Assembly (NCBI RefSeq): GCF_042684865.1
Contig: NZ_JBHUML010000005.1
Location: forward strand, 62,001 to 126,000
Direction of reading: 5' to 3'
DNA length: 64,000 nt
DNA from: Salibacterium lacus
GTDB lineage: Bacteria > Bacillota > Bacilli > Bacillales > Marinococcaceae
Both the position numbers and the translations under genes were made by a program. A model generated the notes under the pieces. That model was not told the DNA's origin. It saw only the letters and a program-made list of their open reading frames with translations, and did not search any database. The stretch's first letter is position 1, and each line of letters opens with the position of its first letter. This document shows positions 26,384 to 34,940 of this stretch, piece after piece.

Positions 26384-26758
26384 TCAGCGTAGTGTATTCA
26401 GTGAGAAAATAAAGTACGAGATATAGAGAACGACACCGGTTAAGAGAATCTGGATGATGAGGAGCGGTACGAGAAAAAAGATAGAGTAGAACGTACTGAC
26501 CCATAGCACAATCAGTGCGGTCCACTTGGTTTTGAGCGGAAGCGCCCGCTGCGTCCGGTACTGGTGGATGTAGGTGCCGAGCCATTTCGTGCGCAGCAGC
26601 CGGTCGTACAGCTTCTGCGATGATTTCGCGTAGCACCAGGCCGCCAGCAGCAGAAACGGCGTCGTCGGCACGAGCGGCAGGACGATGCCGATCAGCCCGA
26701 GCACGACACAGACACTCCCGCAGAGTATAAGAAGTGTTTTTTTCATCGACTTGATCAT
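26384..26758 (-). CDS. DUF454 (YbaN) membrane protein
   Basis: Protein of 124 residues with three or four transmembrane helices and the family hallmark IGIVLPLVPTTPFLLLAAWC. AAGGGG precedes the ATG at 26758; upstream in-frame ATGs lack such a site. Function unknown in the family. Confidence 0.82.
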   Translation of the reverse strand: MIKSMKKTLLILCGSVCVVLGLIGIVLPLVPTTPFLLLAAWCYAKSSQKLYDRLLRTKWLGTYIHQYRTQRALPLKTKWTALIVLWVSTFYSIFFLVPLLIIQILLTGVVLYISYFIFSLNTLR

Positions 26759-26834
26759 CTTTTTACCCCTTAACATGTATTTGTAATACATATTATAGAG
26801 CGGCGCCGGCGTTTCGTAAACCAAACAGCAGTTA

Positions 26835-26992
26835 GAGACATTTTTCTTCTCCTTTTGTCCGTAACCCGCGGATTATGGACACTTTGCCTCCCATGTTGTC
26901 CCGTATCTTTTTTTACTGGACACTTTTCCCTCAAACGACAGGAAAATGTCCGGTATCCTGATATAACGGACATTTTCAAAATGAAAGTGTCC
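26835..26992. repeat. array of alternating TGTCC/GGACA motifs, copy 2
   Basis: Eight cores in alternating orientation at 26835, 26855, 26877, 26896, 26918, 26946, 26968 and 26987. Forward to reverse spacing is 22 bp in three pairs; reverse to forward is 19-20, apart from one 28-bp step. The extended core reads roughly AAADTGTCCNGTAAA. It lies between two minus-strand genes and abuts the terminator at 26994. Confidence 0.6.
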
Positions 26993-26993
26993 G

Positions 26994-27026
26994 TAAAAAA
27001 ACCTGCTGCCCGGGAGGCAGCAGGTT
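26994..27026 (-). terminator. terminator of the AKR-HAD operon
   Basis: AACCTGCTGCC (27000-27010) and GGCAGCAGGTT (27016-27026) form a perfect stem; seven T follow on the minus strand. Confidence 0.85.
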
Positions 27027-27030
27027 CAGG

Positions 27031-27690
27031 TTATAAAGAGGGGAGAAGCGCGTCGAGAGTGGTATCCTCAAGCGAATCCAGCCGGCGGTCATGGTGCCCG
27101 AATGCCAGGGTTTCGGTAACTTTATTCGGTACAATCACGCAGCGCATGCCGGCGCGTTCGGCAGCGAGGGCGCCGTTGACGGAGTCTTCAAATACAACGC
27201 ATTCTTCCGGCCGGACGCCGAGGCAGGCGGCGGTTTGTTCGTACAGCGCCGGATCCGGCTTCACGTCCTCCACATCATCCGAGGTCCGGATGCAGGAGAA
27301 ATAGTCAAACAGCCCCAGGTTCTTAAGGTGCATGGACACCCAGTCCAAGTCGGAACTTGAAGCCAGGCCTACCGCCAGTCCCCTGTCCTGGGCTTCGCGG
27401 ATGCGGGCTTCTGCTCCCGGAAGGGCCGGTTCTCCGTTCACCCGGTCCAGAAAACGTTCCTTAAACTGCTCGAGAAACATGTCCTGCTGCACCATCTTCC
27501 CCGTACGAGACGCCAGATAATCGGCCGGCGTGAATCCCGTCGACGTGCCGATTTCCTGCTGCCACACCTCGAGCGGCAGATCGGTGCCGTACTCTATGAA
27601 CAATTCCTGCAGCACATCGAACTGCCTCGTTTCGGTATCCATGATCAATCCGTCAAAGTCAAAAATAACTGCTTTTACGTCTTGTCCCAT
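27031..27690 (-). CDS. HAD-superfamily phosphatase/phosphomutase
   Basis: Protein of 219 residues with the haloacid dehalogenase motifs: D11-F-D13-G nucleophile loop, ASSS motif II near residue 110, K in VKPDP and the acidic loop VVFEDSVNGALAA. The cap domain and overall form fit the beta-phosphoglucomutase-like subfamily, acting on small phosphorylated sugars or related compounds. It starts 3 bp after the aldo/keto reductase stop with a weak ribosome site, so it is probably translated by coupling. Confidence 0.85.
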   Translation of the reverse strand: MGQDVKAVIFDFDGLIMDTETRQFDVLQELFIEYGTDLPLEVWQQEIGTSTGFTPADYLASRTGKMVQQDMFLEQFKERFLDRVNGEPALPGAEARIREAQDRGLAVGLASSSDLDWVSMHLKNLGLFDYFSCIRTSDDVEDVKPDPALYEQTAACLGVRPEECVVFEDSVNGALAAERAGMRCVIVPNKVTETLAFGHHDRRLDSLEDTTLDALLPSL

Positions 27691-27693
27691 GGG

Positions 27694-28611
27694 TTACACC
27701 GACTGCGGGTGGTTGCCGCTCACCATATCAAGATCGGCCGCTGCCGCGTTAGATGCGACCTGCTCCGGATTTTTACATCCCGGAATAACGGTGGTTACCG
27801 CTTGATGTTTCAAGCACCAGGCGAGCGCCCACTGTGCCATCGGAACTCCCTCCGGCACTTCGTTTTTCGCGAGTTCTTCGACCATTTCAAGCGTACGGCG
27901 CGTCTCGTCCTTATCGTGGCGGTGGCGCACGTCATTATCCGCAAATTCAGCACCCGGCTTGTACTTACCGCTCAGGTAGCCGCTTGCCATCGGCACACGC
28001 GCGAGAACGCCGAGATGTTGTTCTTCGGCAGATGGCAGTACGTCTTCTTCCGGAGAACGGTCGAGCCGGTTGTAGATGACCTGAATGCTTTCCGCCCCGG
28101 TATCTGCTGCACGTTTCGTCTGATAGCTGTCTTCTTTTTTCCCGATGGAAAGGCCGATGTGCCGGATTTTTCCTTCCTGCTTCTGCTTATCAAGCATCGT
28201 CCAGAGCTCATCATTGTCAAACTCTTCCCCGACACCTGTATGCATCTGATACAGATCGATGTAGTCGGTGCGGAGCGCGCGCAGGGAATCCTCGAGCTGC
28301 CGGCGTACGTCATCCGCTGAGAAATGACGGGTCCGTTCATACAAATCGTGAAACTTGTGTCCGAATTTCGTCGCCAGCACCCAGTTTTCCCGGTCTTTCT
28401 CTGTGGCACGTCCGATGAATTCTTCCGACAAATGATCGCCGTAGCATTCAGCCGTGTCAATCAGGTTGATCCCTGTTTCTCTCGCCTTATCAAAAATAGC
28501 ATCGACTTCCGGCTGGGTGTAGTCTCTGCCCCATTCGCCGCCGAACTGCCACGTTCCCATGCCGATGACAGAAACATCCATGCCGGTTTTTCCTAGTTTA
28601 CGGTACTTCAT
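27694..28611 (-). CDS. aldo/keto reductase
   Basis: NADPH-dependent oxidoreductase of 305 residues with a TIM-barrel AKR fold. The catalytic tetrad is intact: D52, Y57, K82 and H124. It resembles the Bacillus general-stress AKRs (YhdN/IolS-like). AAAGGAGG precedes the ATG at 28611; a frame reaching 28773 has no site. Operon with the HAD gene. Confidence 0.88.
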   Translation of the reverse strand: MKYRKLGKTGMDVSVIGMGTWQFGGEWGRDYTQPEVDAIFDKARETGINLIDTAECYGDHLSEEFIGRATEKDRENWVLATKFGHKFHDLYERTRHFSADDVRRQLEDSLRALRTDYIDLYQMHTGVGEEFDNDELWTMLDKQKQEGKIRHIGLSIGKKEDSYQTKRAADTGAESIQVIYNRLDRSPEEDVLPSAEEQHLGVLARVPMASGYLSGKYKPGAEFADNDVRHRHDKDETRRTLEMVEELAKNEVPEGVPMAQWALAWCLKHQAVTTVIPGCKNPEQVASNAAAADLDMVSGNHPQSV

Positions 28612-28765
28612 GTATGAATCCTCCTTTTTCACTCTTGCTTTTTCTATTATAAGGCAAACTGCCGCGAAACGACAGTCACGGCATCTAGCTGGTTTATGGC
28701 CGGCAGCCGTTGGATGGTGGAGGGGAGCAGCGCGGGAACCGTTTGTGGTATCTACGGAGTGCGTA
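28612..28765. other. intergenic DNA before the 221-bp tandem repeat
   Basis: No gene or clear hairpin recognised. It should contain the promoter of the aldo/keto reductase on the minus strand. Confidence 0.4.
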
Positions 28766-29545
28766 AACGTCACTCGGTATCGGTCCCAGTTACGTTTGCA
28801 CCACTCCCGGCTCCCATAAACGTCCTCATGAGCTTATCCGGGTTACGTTTACGCCTCTTATCCCAGTACAAACGTAACTCGGCAGCCCCTGCCTCACGCC
28901 GGCAGCCTCTCTGCATGCAATGATTGAATGGCTAAGTTCATTTTAGATTGGCTCCAGCGACGTTTACCGCTGCTCTGCGACCTCTAAACGCAACTCGGTA
29001 TCTGTCCCAGTTACGTTTGCACCACTCCCGGCTCCCGCGAACGTCCTCATGACCCTCTCCGGGTTACGTTTACGCCTCTTATCCCAGTACAAACGTAACT
29101 CGGCAGCCCCTGCCTCACGCCGGCAGCCTCCCTGCATGCAATGATTGAATGGCTAAGTTCATTTTAGATTGGCTCCAGCGACGTTTACCGCTGCTCTGCG
29201 ACCTCTAAACGCAACTCGGTATCGGTCCCAGTTACGTTTGCACCACTCCCGGCTCCCGTGAACGTCCTCATGACCCTCTCCGGGTTACGTTTACGCCTCT
29301 TATCCCAGTACAAACGTAACTCGGCAGCCCCTGCCTCACGCCGGCAGCCTCCCTGCATGCAATGATTGAATGGCTAAGTTCATTTTAGATTGGCTCCAGC
29401 GACGTTTACCGCTGCTCCGCGACCTCTAAACGCAACTCGGTATCTGTCCCAGTTACGTTTGCACCACTCCCGGCTCCCATAAACGTCCTCATGAGCCTAT
29501 CTGAGTTACGTTTATGCCTGTTACCGCGGCACAAACGTAACTCGA
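28766..29545. repeat. 221-bp tandem repeat, about 3.5 copies
   Basis: Near-identical units start at 28950, 29171 and 29392 (exactly 221 bp apart). A truncated copy precedes them and an incomplete last copy follows. Each unit is itself built of alternating AAACGT and ACGTTT cores about 25-27 bp apart (for example 28765, 28792, 28818, 28845 and 28870), often extended to GTTACGTTT. No reading frame with a ribosome binding site spans it. The high identity points to recent amplification. Confidence 0.85.
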
Positions 29546-29577
29546 AAACATCTGGCTGCCCGCCGGCCGTCACACAG

Positions 29578-29606
29578 AAAAAGGTGCCCCGTCACTCCGG
29601 GGCACC
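29578..29606 (-). terminator. terminator of the small CGCG protein gene
   Basis: GGTGCCCCG (29583-29591) pairs with CGGGGCACC (29598-29606); five T follow on the minus strand. Confidence 0.8.
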
Positions 29607-29623
29607 CACCTGTCCTTCAGGAT

Positions 29624-29740
29624 TTACTTGATTTTCCCGCATCCGCATCCTTTGGCTCCCTTTACGAGCTGAGGTTTGCGGACGGTTTGGTGCTTCCCCT
29701 TCCGAACCAGCACCTTTGGCGTCGGTTTTATTCCTGCCAT
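29624..29740 (-). CDS. 38-residue basic protein with a CGCG motif
   Basis: Very short gene with AAAGGGG upstream of the ATG and its own terminator 18 bp past the stop. The product is strongly basic (eleven Lys, two Arg) and ends in KGCGCGKIK, with two cysteines one residue apart. No family recognised. Its place at the edge of a putative spore-surface locus suggests a small coat or exosporium component, but that is only context. Confidence 0.55.
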   Translation of the reverse strand: MAGIKPTPKVLVRKGKHQTVRKPQLVKGAKGCGCGKIK

Positions 29741-29817
29741 ACTATTAACCCCTTTCCCTTTCATCATACGAAACAACCGCAAAAATGCGTGGGTAGCTGC
29801 GGCAGGATCCAGCCCGA

Positions 29818-30438
29818 TTATTTACGAAACGAAAAAAGTTTGTACCAAAGCGGCGGCTGGGACTCCGGCTTTTTTTCCTCCCCTGGTTCAAAGACGCCTT
29901 CAGATGCGTGACCCGTTTCCCGGCTCTTTGTTTCCTCTGTTTTCGCTTTCATCCGGTGAGTGGAGACAGGATTTGTCGGAATATGACTCGGTCGTTTTAC
30001 ATTTCCGGGGCTTGTGTCCTGTTCAATCAACTGTTTTAATTGCTGAAACGTTAACTCCCCTGATGCAGGAAAAGAATCCTGCCTCTGGGTCACAGCGTCC
30101 ATCTGCTCCTTTAACGTACCTACTTCCTCTTTTAACTGCTGGATTTCTTTTTCATGGGTCACGTCCAGCATCACCTGCCGTTCTTTTCCCTCTTCAACCA
30201 GCTGAACCAGCTCGTCGGGAAGTGTGATGGGTTCGTTCTCTTTTTCCAAAAGAATCTGCCTCATATGCCGGACCTCTCCCTCCATATTCTGCAGCAGATG
30301 TTCCGTGCGGTACTGCTGCTTCTCCTGGTTTTCGCTCATCCTGCGAATCACCTCCTCCTGCTGAAAATATCTATTGAGCAGTTCCACGTGGAGTTTTTTC
30401 AATTGAAGGTAATGGTACTTTACTTCTTCCTCTTTCAT
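29818..30438 (-). CDS. coiled-coil protein of unknown function
   Basis: Protein of 206 residues. Positions about 1-115 are a charged coiled coil (Glu/Gln/Lys/Leu heptads), then a flexible Ser/Thr/Pro/Glu-rich region, ending with the aromatic-basic tail LWYKLFSFRK. GAGGTGA lies five bases before the ATG at 30438. No signal peptide. Divergent from the next two genes, with which it shares a charged, coiled-coil character. Confidence 0.6.
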   Translation of the reverse strand: MKEEEVKYHYLQLKKLHVELLNRYFQQEEVIRRMSENQEKQQYRTEHLLQNMEGEVRHMRQILLEKENEPITLPDELVQLVEEGKERQVMLDVTHEKEIQQLKEEVGTLKEQMDAVTQRQDSFPASGELTFQQLKQLIEQDTSPGNVKRPSHIPTNPVSTHRMKAKTEETKSRETGHASEGVFEPGEEKKPESQPPLWYKLFSFRK

Positions 30439-30593
30439 GAGGATCACCTCAGACCTGCCTTTCCATTAGTGTATGCCTGCCCGGCGGATGTGTTCCCGCC
30501 TGCTACATTCCGGCATGTGGGTCAGGCCTTCGACATAAAATGAAAACAGGAAAAATGTCTCTTACTGGGATATATGAAAGGAAGGGGCCAAAC

Positions 30594-31184
30594 ATGAACG
30601 ATGATTCAAAAGTACAGCAGCTCGAAGAAGAGATCGAGGCGTTCAAACAGGAGAGCCGTGATTTTTATACCGCGCTGGAAAAGCGGTTCAAAGGAACAGG
30701 ATCAGAAAATGACGCACTCGTACATTTTTTTTCCTACTCCGTGTACCTCTCTACAGATGATGTCATCCTGCTTGGCTCTTTCACGATAAAAAACACGGGG
30801 AACACCGTGCAGAACGTACCCGGTATCTGTCTTGTTTTTCACCTGCCGAAGAATTTCAGCTTCACCGGAAAATTTGTCCGCAGCGAGGAGTCCGTCGTCG
30901 AAAACAACGAAGCTGTATGGAGAATGATGCCGGAAAAAAAGGGACAAAAAGAGGAGATCTGGCTCGAGCCGAGAGAGCCTCTGGAGCTGGTTCCAGGCTC
31001 TTCCATCTCGTTTGAATCGTTTCAGCTCGTCTGGGAATGGAATGATGCTCATGACGCGCTCGTGTACGGATACACGTATCAAAAAGAAACGGAAGAAAGC
31101 AGTGCCTCGCTTAACCACATCCATATCCAGCGGGAACAAACCGCGAAAAAAAAGAAAGGAGCGTCCAGCCATGACCCGGCATAA
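30594..31184 (+). CDS. hypothetical protein with coiled-coil start and beta-rich domain
   Basis: Protein of 196 residues. A short N-terminal coiled coil (about 5-35) precedes a beta-rich segment (about 45-165) with the phrase GSFTIKNTGNTVQNVPG, typical of Ig-like or CARDB-like folds, and a Lys-rich tail. AAAGGAAGGGG precedes the ATG. It overlaps the next gene by 14 bp. Function not recognised. Confidence 0.6.
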   Translation: MNDDSKVQQLEEEIEAFKQESRDFYTALEKRFKGTGSENDALVHFFSYSVYLSTDDVILLGSFTIKNTGNTVQNVPGICLVFHLPKNFSFTGKFVRSEESVVENNEAVWRMMPEKKGQKEEIWLEPREPLELVPGSSISFESFQLVWEWNDAHDALVYGYTYQKETEESSASLNHIHIQREQTAKKKKGASSHDPA

Positions 31185-31422
31185 CGAAGACCTCTCCCTG
31201 CGCCAGCTCATGGATCAGTACGTCCAGCAGACGGTGGCCGCCCTGGAAAAGCAGCAGACAAAGGAAATAAGCCGGGACGATTTAGCCCTGTTGTATGTAT
31301 GGTCGATGCTTGAGCGGGAGGAAGAAGCCCCGTCTCCATTGATTTCTTCGCTTCTCGACGACATCCGGCACCTGAGGGAGGAGCAGAGACAGCTGAGAGA
31401 GTCCCTGTTCAAAGACAGTTAA
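31171..31422 (+). CDS. small helical charged protein
   Basis: Protein of 83 residues, predicted all-helical and rich in Leu, Glu, Gln and Arg (DDIRHLREEQRQLRES near the end). GAAAGGAG precedes the ATG, which lies inside the end of the upstream gene, so translation is coupled. Its stop overlaps the convergent glycoside hydrolase gene by 4 bp. Confidence 0.6.
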   Translation: MTRHNEDLSLRQLMDQYVQQTVAALEKQQTKEISRDDLALLYVWSMLEREEEAPSPLISSLLDDIRHLREEQRQLRESLFKDS

Positions 31423-33419
31423 AACTGCACAACAGCCATTTCATGGCCGCGGATTTCCGGCAGCTGGAAGGCAAGCCTCCCGTCCTCATAAGTAAAAGAA
31501 AGCTCGGTTCCGGAGGATGCCGCGTACACCTCCCGCGGCGCTTCCTTCACCCGGTGGGAAAAGGTTACATTATACAGCGGAATCACATCTTCCAGCACAT
31601 CGAGCCCTTCCGCCCGGCGCTGGTGAATGTAATGCAGCACGTGTATAACCCTGCGCCTCTTATCAGGCTGGTCCTGGATGGTTATCTGCGCCGTGGAAGG
31701 CAGGTTCGTCTCCAGCAGCGGCTCCGGCAGCAGTTCATCGAGGCACCGAGCCGCAAGCTGCTTGTAAGCCAGACTGCCATGCCTGCGGTACGACTCGAAA
31801 ACGGGGTGGGCAAGATACATCACCGCACCCTCCCGGACGACCGCCGGATCCTCTGACACGCTGTCCACCGGCGCATGAAAATGCGACATATACGTCGTCC
31901 GGGTCCGGTTAAAATAAGGACGCTGCACGTAAGCTTGAACCTCCGCATCAGAAGGAACTCTCACTCTGCGTCCCCGCTCATAAAACACCTGCGCCGTATC
32001 CGGAAGTCCTCCAAACGCCTCCGACAGATTCACATAATCCGGCGAAAACGGCAGCTCTCCTTCATCATGCAGACCAGCCGGAACCTTCCGCTCCTCCGCC
32101 TCATTCAATCCGGAGCGGTAAGAAAGAAGAAGCTTTCCGCCCTGTTCAAGGAACGTCTTCATTTTTTCCGTAAGATGGTCTGAAAAAGGAACATGATCCG
32201 GTGCGATGATCAGGGACACGCGCGAAAAGTCCGAGGCTTCATCCATAAAACAAAACGGACGCTGAAGTTCCGTCAGCATGCGCATCGCCCCTTCATCACT
32301 GAAACTGGACGGCTCGTTTGCCACCCCTTCGGACACCTGGGACATCAGCACCCCAATCTCATCGACAGGACGCGTGTCCCGGCACCATTCTTCTTTTTCC
32401 GCCACCTGTTCGTAAACGCTTGCGATGAGGCGGTACGTCTCCTGATCAAGCGTCCCGCGCGGGTGAAGCTGGTCCCCAATCGCGCAGCCTGCGCCGTGTG
32501 CCAGCATCAAAAAACATTCGTATTCAAGCGCCGCCTGGTTTTTCAGACTGCCAAAATCCCCCCACATTTTATGAAACCGGCCGGTCATTCCGGTAAACGG
32601 CACGCCGAGGGTTTTGTAAAACGCGGCGTACAACGGAAAATGATGGTGCCCCCAGAGACCGCCGGGGAGCGATTCAATGTCTACATGCGTCATCCATGAA
32701 AGCTCCGGACGGAGACCTCCTTCCGGATCCAGATCGAGCCGGACCCGGCCGTTGAAAAAAATCGGGAGCTTTGGTTTCATGCGGTGCACCGCCTCTTCCA
32801 GGCGCTGCATCGTCTTTCTTTCCGTCTCCAGGCTGTGCCGGAGCAGATCCTCTGTATCTTCCGGATCCAGTCCCAGCTTCTCCATCTGCTCGATGCAGTA
32901 CGGACACACGCATCCCGGTCTCGTCTGATGAACAATATCGAAAAAGACCCCGTCCAGATCATACTCTCTCACGAACTCTTTTGTATGCGCTTCCAAATAA
33001 TCAACATAAGGACTGTTCATACAGAGCCACTTCCAGCCGGCGGCATCACGGTTATCCGCGCTGCCAAGAGGCGTTCTCCCAACGAGCTTTCCATCCCTGT
33101 CCACCTGGCGCCAAGCATTGTTCTCCGCCGCCAGCTCATCCCAAACCACCGTCGTATAAACCGGAACCCGGATACCGCGCGCATGGCAGGCCTCAATCAT
33201 CTCCCCCAGCATATCCTGATGCAGCGACGGATGCTGCATTCCGGTGCGGGTTGGATAATAGGAATACCCGTGATGGCATTTCGCAAACACCGTTACCGAT
33301 TCGACAAAACTATCCTTCAACTCTTCTGCAAAAGCTTCCGCATCAAAATCCCGACCCACATCCGGAATGTGCGGCGACGTATGAAAATCCAGGTGCACCT
33401 TCCGGTAACCAGTACTCAT
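31419..33419 (-). CDS. putative glycoside hydrolase (GHL6-like with GH42 trimerisation-like domain)
   Basis: Cytoplasmic-looking protein of 666 residues. The N-terminal TIM-barrel part (about 1-330) has the patterns of hypothetical glycosyl hydrolase family 6 (GHL6), including YPTRTGMQHP, YDLDGVFFDIVHQTRPG and a CPYC pair. The middle (about 345-530) resembles the beta-galactosidase trimerisation domain, and a beta-rich tail follows. GAGGAG precedes the ATG at 33419; the frame extends upstream to 33659 but without a site. The substrate cannot be told from sequence. It lies beside the glycan locus, so a role in trimming the same glycan is possible but unproven. Confidence 0.7.
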   Translation of the reverse strand: MSTGYRKVHLDFHTSPHIPDVGRDFDAEAFAEELKDSFVESVTVFAKCHHGYSYYPTRTGMQHPSLHQDMLGEMIEACHARGIRVPVYTTVVWDELAAENNAWRQVDRDGKLVGRTPLGSADNRDAAGWKWLCMNSPYVDYLEAHTKEFVREYDLDGVFFDIVHQTRPGCVCPYCIEQMEKLGLDPEDTEDLLRHSLETERKTMQRLEEAVHRMKPKLPIFFNGRVRLDLDPEGGLRPELSWMTHVDIESLPGGLWGHHHFPLYAAFYKTLGVPFTGMTGRFHKMWGDFGSLKNQAALEYECFLMLAHGAGCAIGDQLHPRGTLDQETYRLIASVYEQVAEKEEWCRDTRPVDEIGVLMSQVSEGVANEPSSFSDEGAMRMLTELQRPFCFMDEASDFSRVSLIIAPDHVPFSDHLTEKMKTFLEQGGKLLLSYRSGLNEAEERKVPAGLHDEGELPFSPDYVNLSEAFGGLPDTAQVFYERGRRVRVPSDAEVQAYVQRPYFNRTRTTYMSHFHAPVDSVSEDPAVVREGAVMYLAHPVFESYRRHGSLAYKQLAARCLDELLPEPLLETNLPSTAQITIQDQPDKRRRVIHVLHYIHQRRAEGLDVLEDVIPLYNVTFSHRVKEAPREVYAASSGTELSFTYEDGRLAFQLPEIRGHEMAVVQF

Positions 33420-33523
33420 TCCACCCACTCCTCTACCATCTTTAACGTCTCTCATTGTATTTATTCGACATACCTGCTTTATTTCCTTCAGCAAAACAGG
33501 GCAGGCGGGCCATAATGATTCAC

Positions 33524-33564
33524 AGAAAAAAGGAGACAGCAAATCAACGATCCGCCGTCTCCTT
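33524..33564 (-). terminator. terminator of the small membrane protein gene
   Basis: AAGGAGAC (33530-33537) pairs with GTCTCCTT (33557-33564); six T follow on the minus strand. The right arm lies in the end of the coding sequence. Confidence 0.65.
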
Positions 33565-33813
33565 ATTCCGCATGGCGTCAAAAGCATCATAAAAGAGCAC
33601 GATGGAAGCCATGATTCCCATACCGAGCACAATGTAGTTAAGGCCTGTTTCGACACCACCGGCAGGCAGTGTGGTGGTCGTACTTACAGTAAGTACCAAA
33701 AGACCAAGCGAGATTTTGGCCGGAGCATCTTCGTTCTGTTTTTTGGTGAAAATCCCGAACTTTTTTTGAACGAAGGTTAGGAAAAGAACCACAATCACCA
33801 GTAATACAATCAC
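33544..33813 (-). CDS. small two-helix membrane protein
   Basis: Protein of 89 residues. Helix 1 (about 1-15) is followed by a Lys-rich loop, and two hydrophobic stretches lie at about 32-50 and 56-76. It starts at GTG 33813 with GAGGGGG upstream. No family recognised. Confidence 0.55.
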   Translation of the reverse strand: MIVLLVIVVLFLTFVQKKFGIFTKKQNEDAPAKISLGLLVLTVSTTTTLPAGGVETGLNYIVLGMGIMASIVLFYDAFDAMRNKETADR

Positions 33814-33936
33814 GTGCTGTTCCCCCTCTTCTTACATCTCCCTCTTATATCTCATGTATATATTAACATGAATTTACTTTGATGGAATACACTTGTGGTT
33901 ATGGGATGGGGAAATAAAAGCGTGTCATGATAAATC

Positions 33937-33981
33937 AAAAGCAGAAACGAACCACACAAGGCGGCGCGTCTCTGCCTTTTC
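33937..33981 (-). terminator. probable terminator after the epimerase gene
   Basis: AAAAGCAGAAACG and CGTCTCTGCCTTTT form an imperfect stem around a GC-rich loop; T residues follow on the minus strand. Confidence 0.5.
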
Positions 33982-33983
33982 TT

Positions 33984-34940
33984 CTATTCATCCAGCCACC
34001 TGCGGGTTTCTTCGAGTCCCTGCTCCAGTGAATAAGCCGGACGCCACCCTAGCTCTTTTTCTATAAACGCCGTATCCACGACCCGGCGTTTTACAACATC
34101 CACCGGCCGTTCCGGCTCATAGCGGATCCGGCTTTCTCTCGTTTTTGCTGTCTTTTTCACGAGGGCTGCGAGGGTATTGATTGTCGTCTCCCGGCCTGTG
34201 CCGATATTAAATACTCTGCCAACAGCTTCCGGTCTCCCCGCCGCCAGAACCAGCGCAGACAGGCCGTCTTCGATATAGGTGAAATCCCTCGTCTGCTCTC
34301 CGTTTCCAAAAACCGGCATGTCTTCCCCTCTCGCGCAGGCGTCGAAGAATGCTGCGACAACACCGCAATAAGGGTTGGAAACGAGCTGCCCGGGACCATA
34401 CAGGTTGGAAAAACGAAGCACGGTCACAGGAAATTGATACGTGTGAAAAAAGACGTGACAATACTGTTCCATCCCGAATTTACTGGCAGCATAAGGAAGC
34501 GTCACATTGTGATACCATTCCCCGGTAGGAAAAACAGAGGCCTGGCTGTACACCGAAGCTGTCGAGGCATACACGAAACGCTTCAACGCCGGATTGAGTT
34601 CGTGTGTTTTCTGCAGCAGCTTGAAGCCTCCGTACAGGTTGACGTGAAAGTCTTCCTCCATCCGGGTCACCGACTGTACTAAATTCCGGCAGGCCAGATG
34701 AAAGACGTAATCCACCTGCGGCAGAACGTCGTCCAGTACGGTGTCATCGGTGATACTTGCGCGGTAAAACGTGATGTTCGGTGCATCCGGCACAGCCGAT
34801 TCGTTACCGGTGGTTAGATCATCAATGATAAAAACGCGATCAGCCATTGGCAGTATTTTCTCCACGAGCATAGAGCCGATAAAACCCGCTCCGCCGGTAA
34901 CCAGAACGGTTCCGGATAACGGTTGTTCTGCTGCCATCAT
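33984..34940 (-). CDS. NAD-dependent nucleotide-sugar epimerase/dehydratase
   Basis: Extended short-chain dehydrogenase of 318 residues. The NAD-binding GGAGFIG is at 16-22, and the catalytic S127, Y150 and K154 (YAASK) are in place. The family includes UDP-glucose 4-epimerases and related enzymes that interconvert activated sugars. Its ATG overlaps the stop of the glycosyltransferase gene by four bases (ATGA), so the two are one translational unit. Context suggests it supplies a sugar for glycosylating the collagen-like protein. Confidence 0.87.
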   Translation of the reverse strand: MMAAEQPLSGTVLVTGGAGFIGSMLVEKILPMADRVFIIDDLTTGNESAVPDAPNITFYRASITDDTVLDDVLPQVDYVFHLACRNLVQSVTRMEEDFHVNLYGGFKLLQKTHELNPALKRFVYASTASVYSQASVFPTGEWYHNVTLPYAASKFGMEQYCHVFFHTYQFPVTVLRFSNLYGPGQLVSNPYCGVVAAFFDACARGEDMPVFGNGEQTRDFTYIEDGLSALVLAAGRPEAVGRVFNIGTGRETTINTLAALVKKTAKTRESRIRYEPERPVDVVKRRVVDTAFIEKELGWRPAYSLEQGLEETRRWLDE

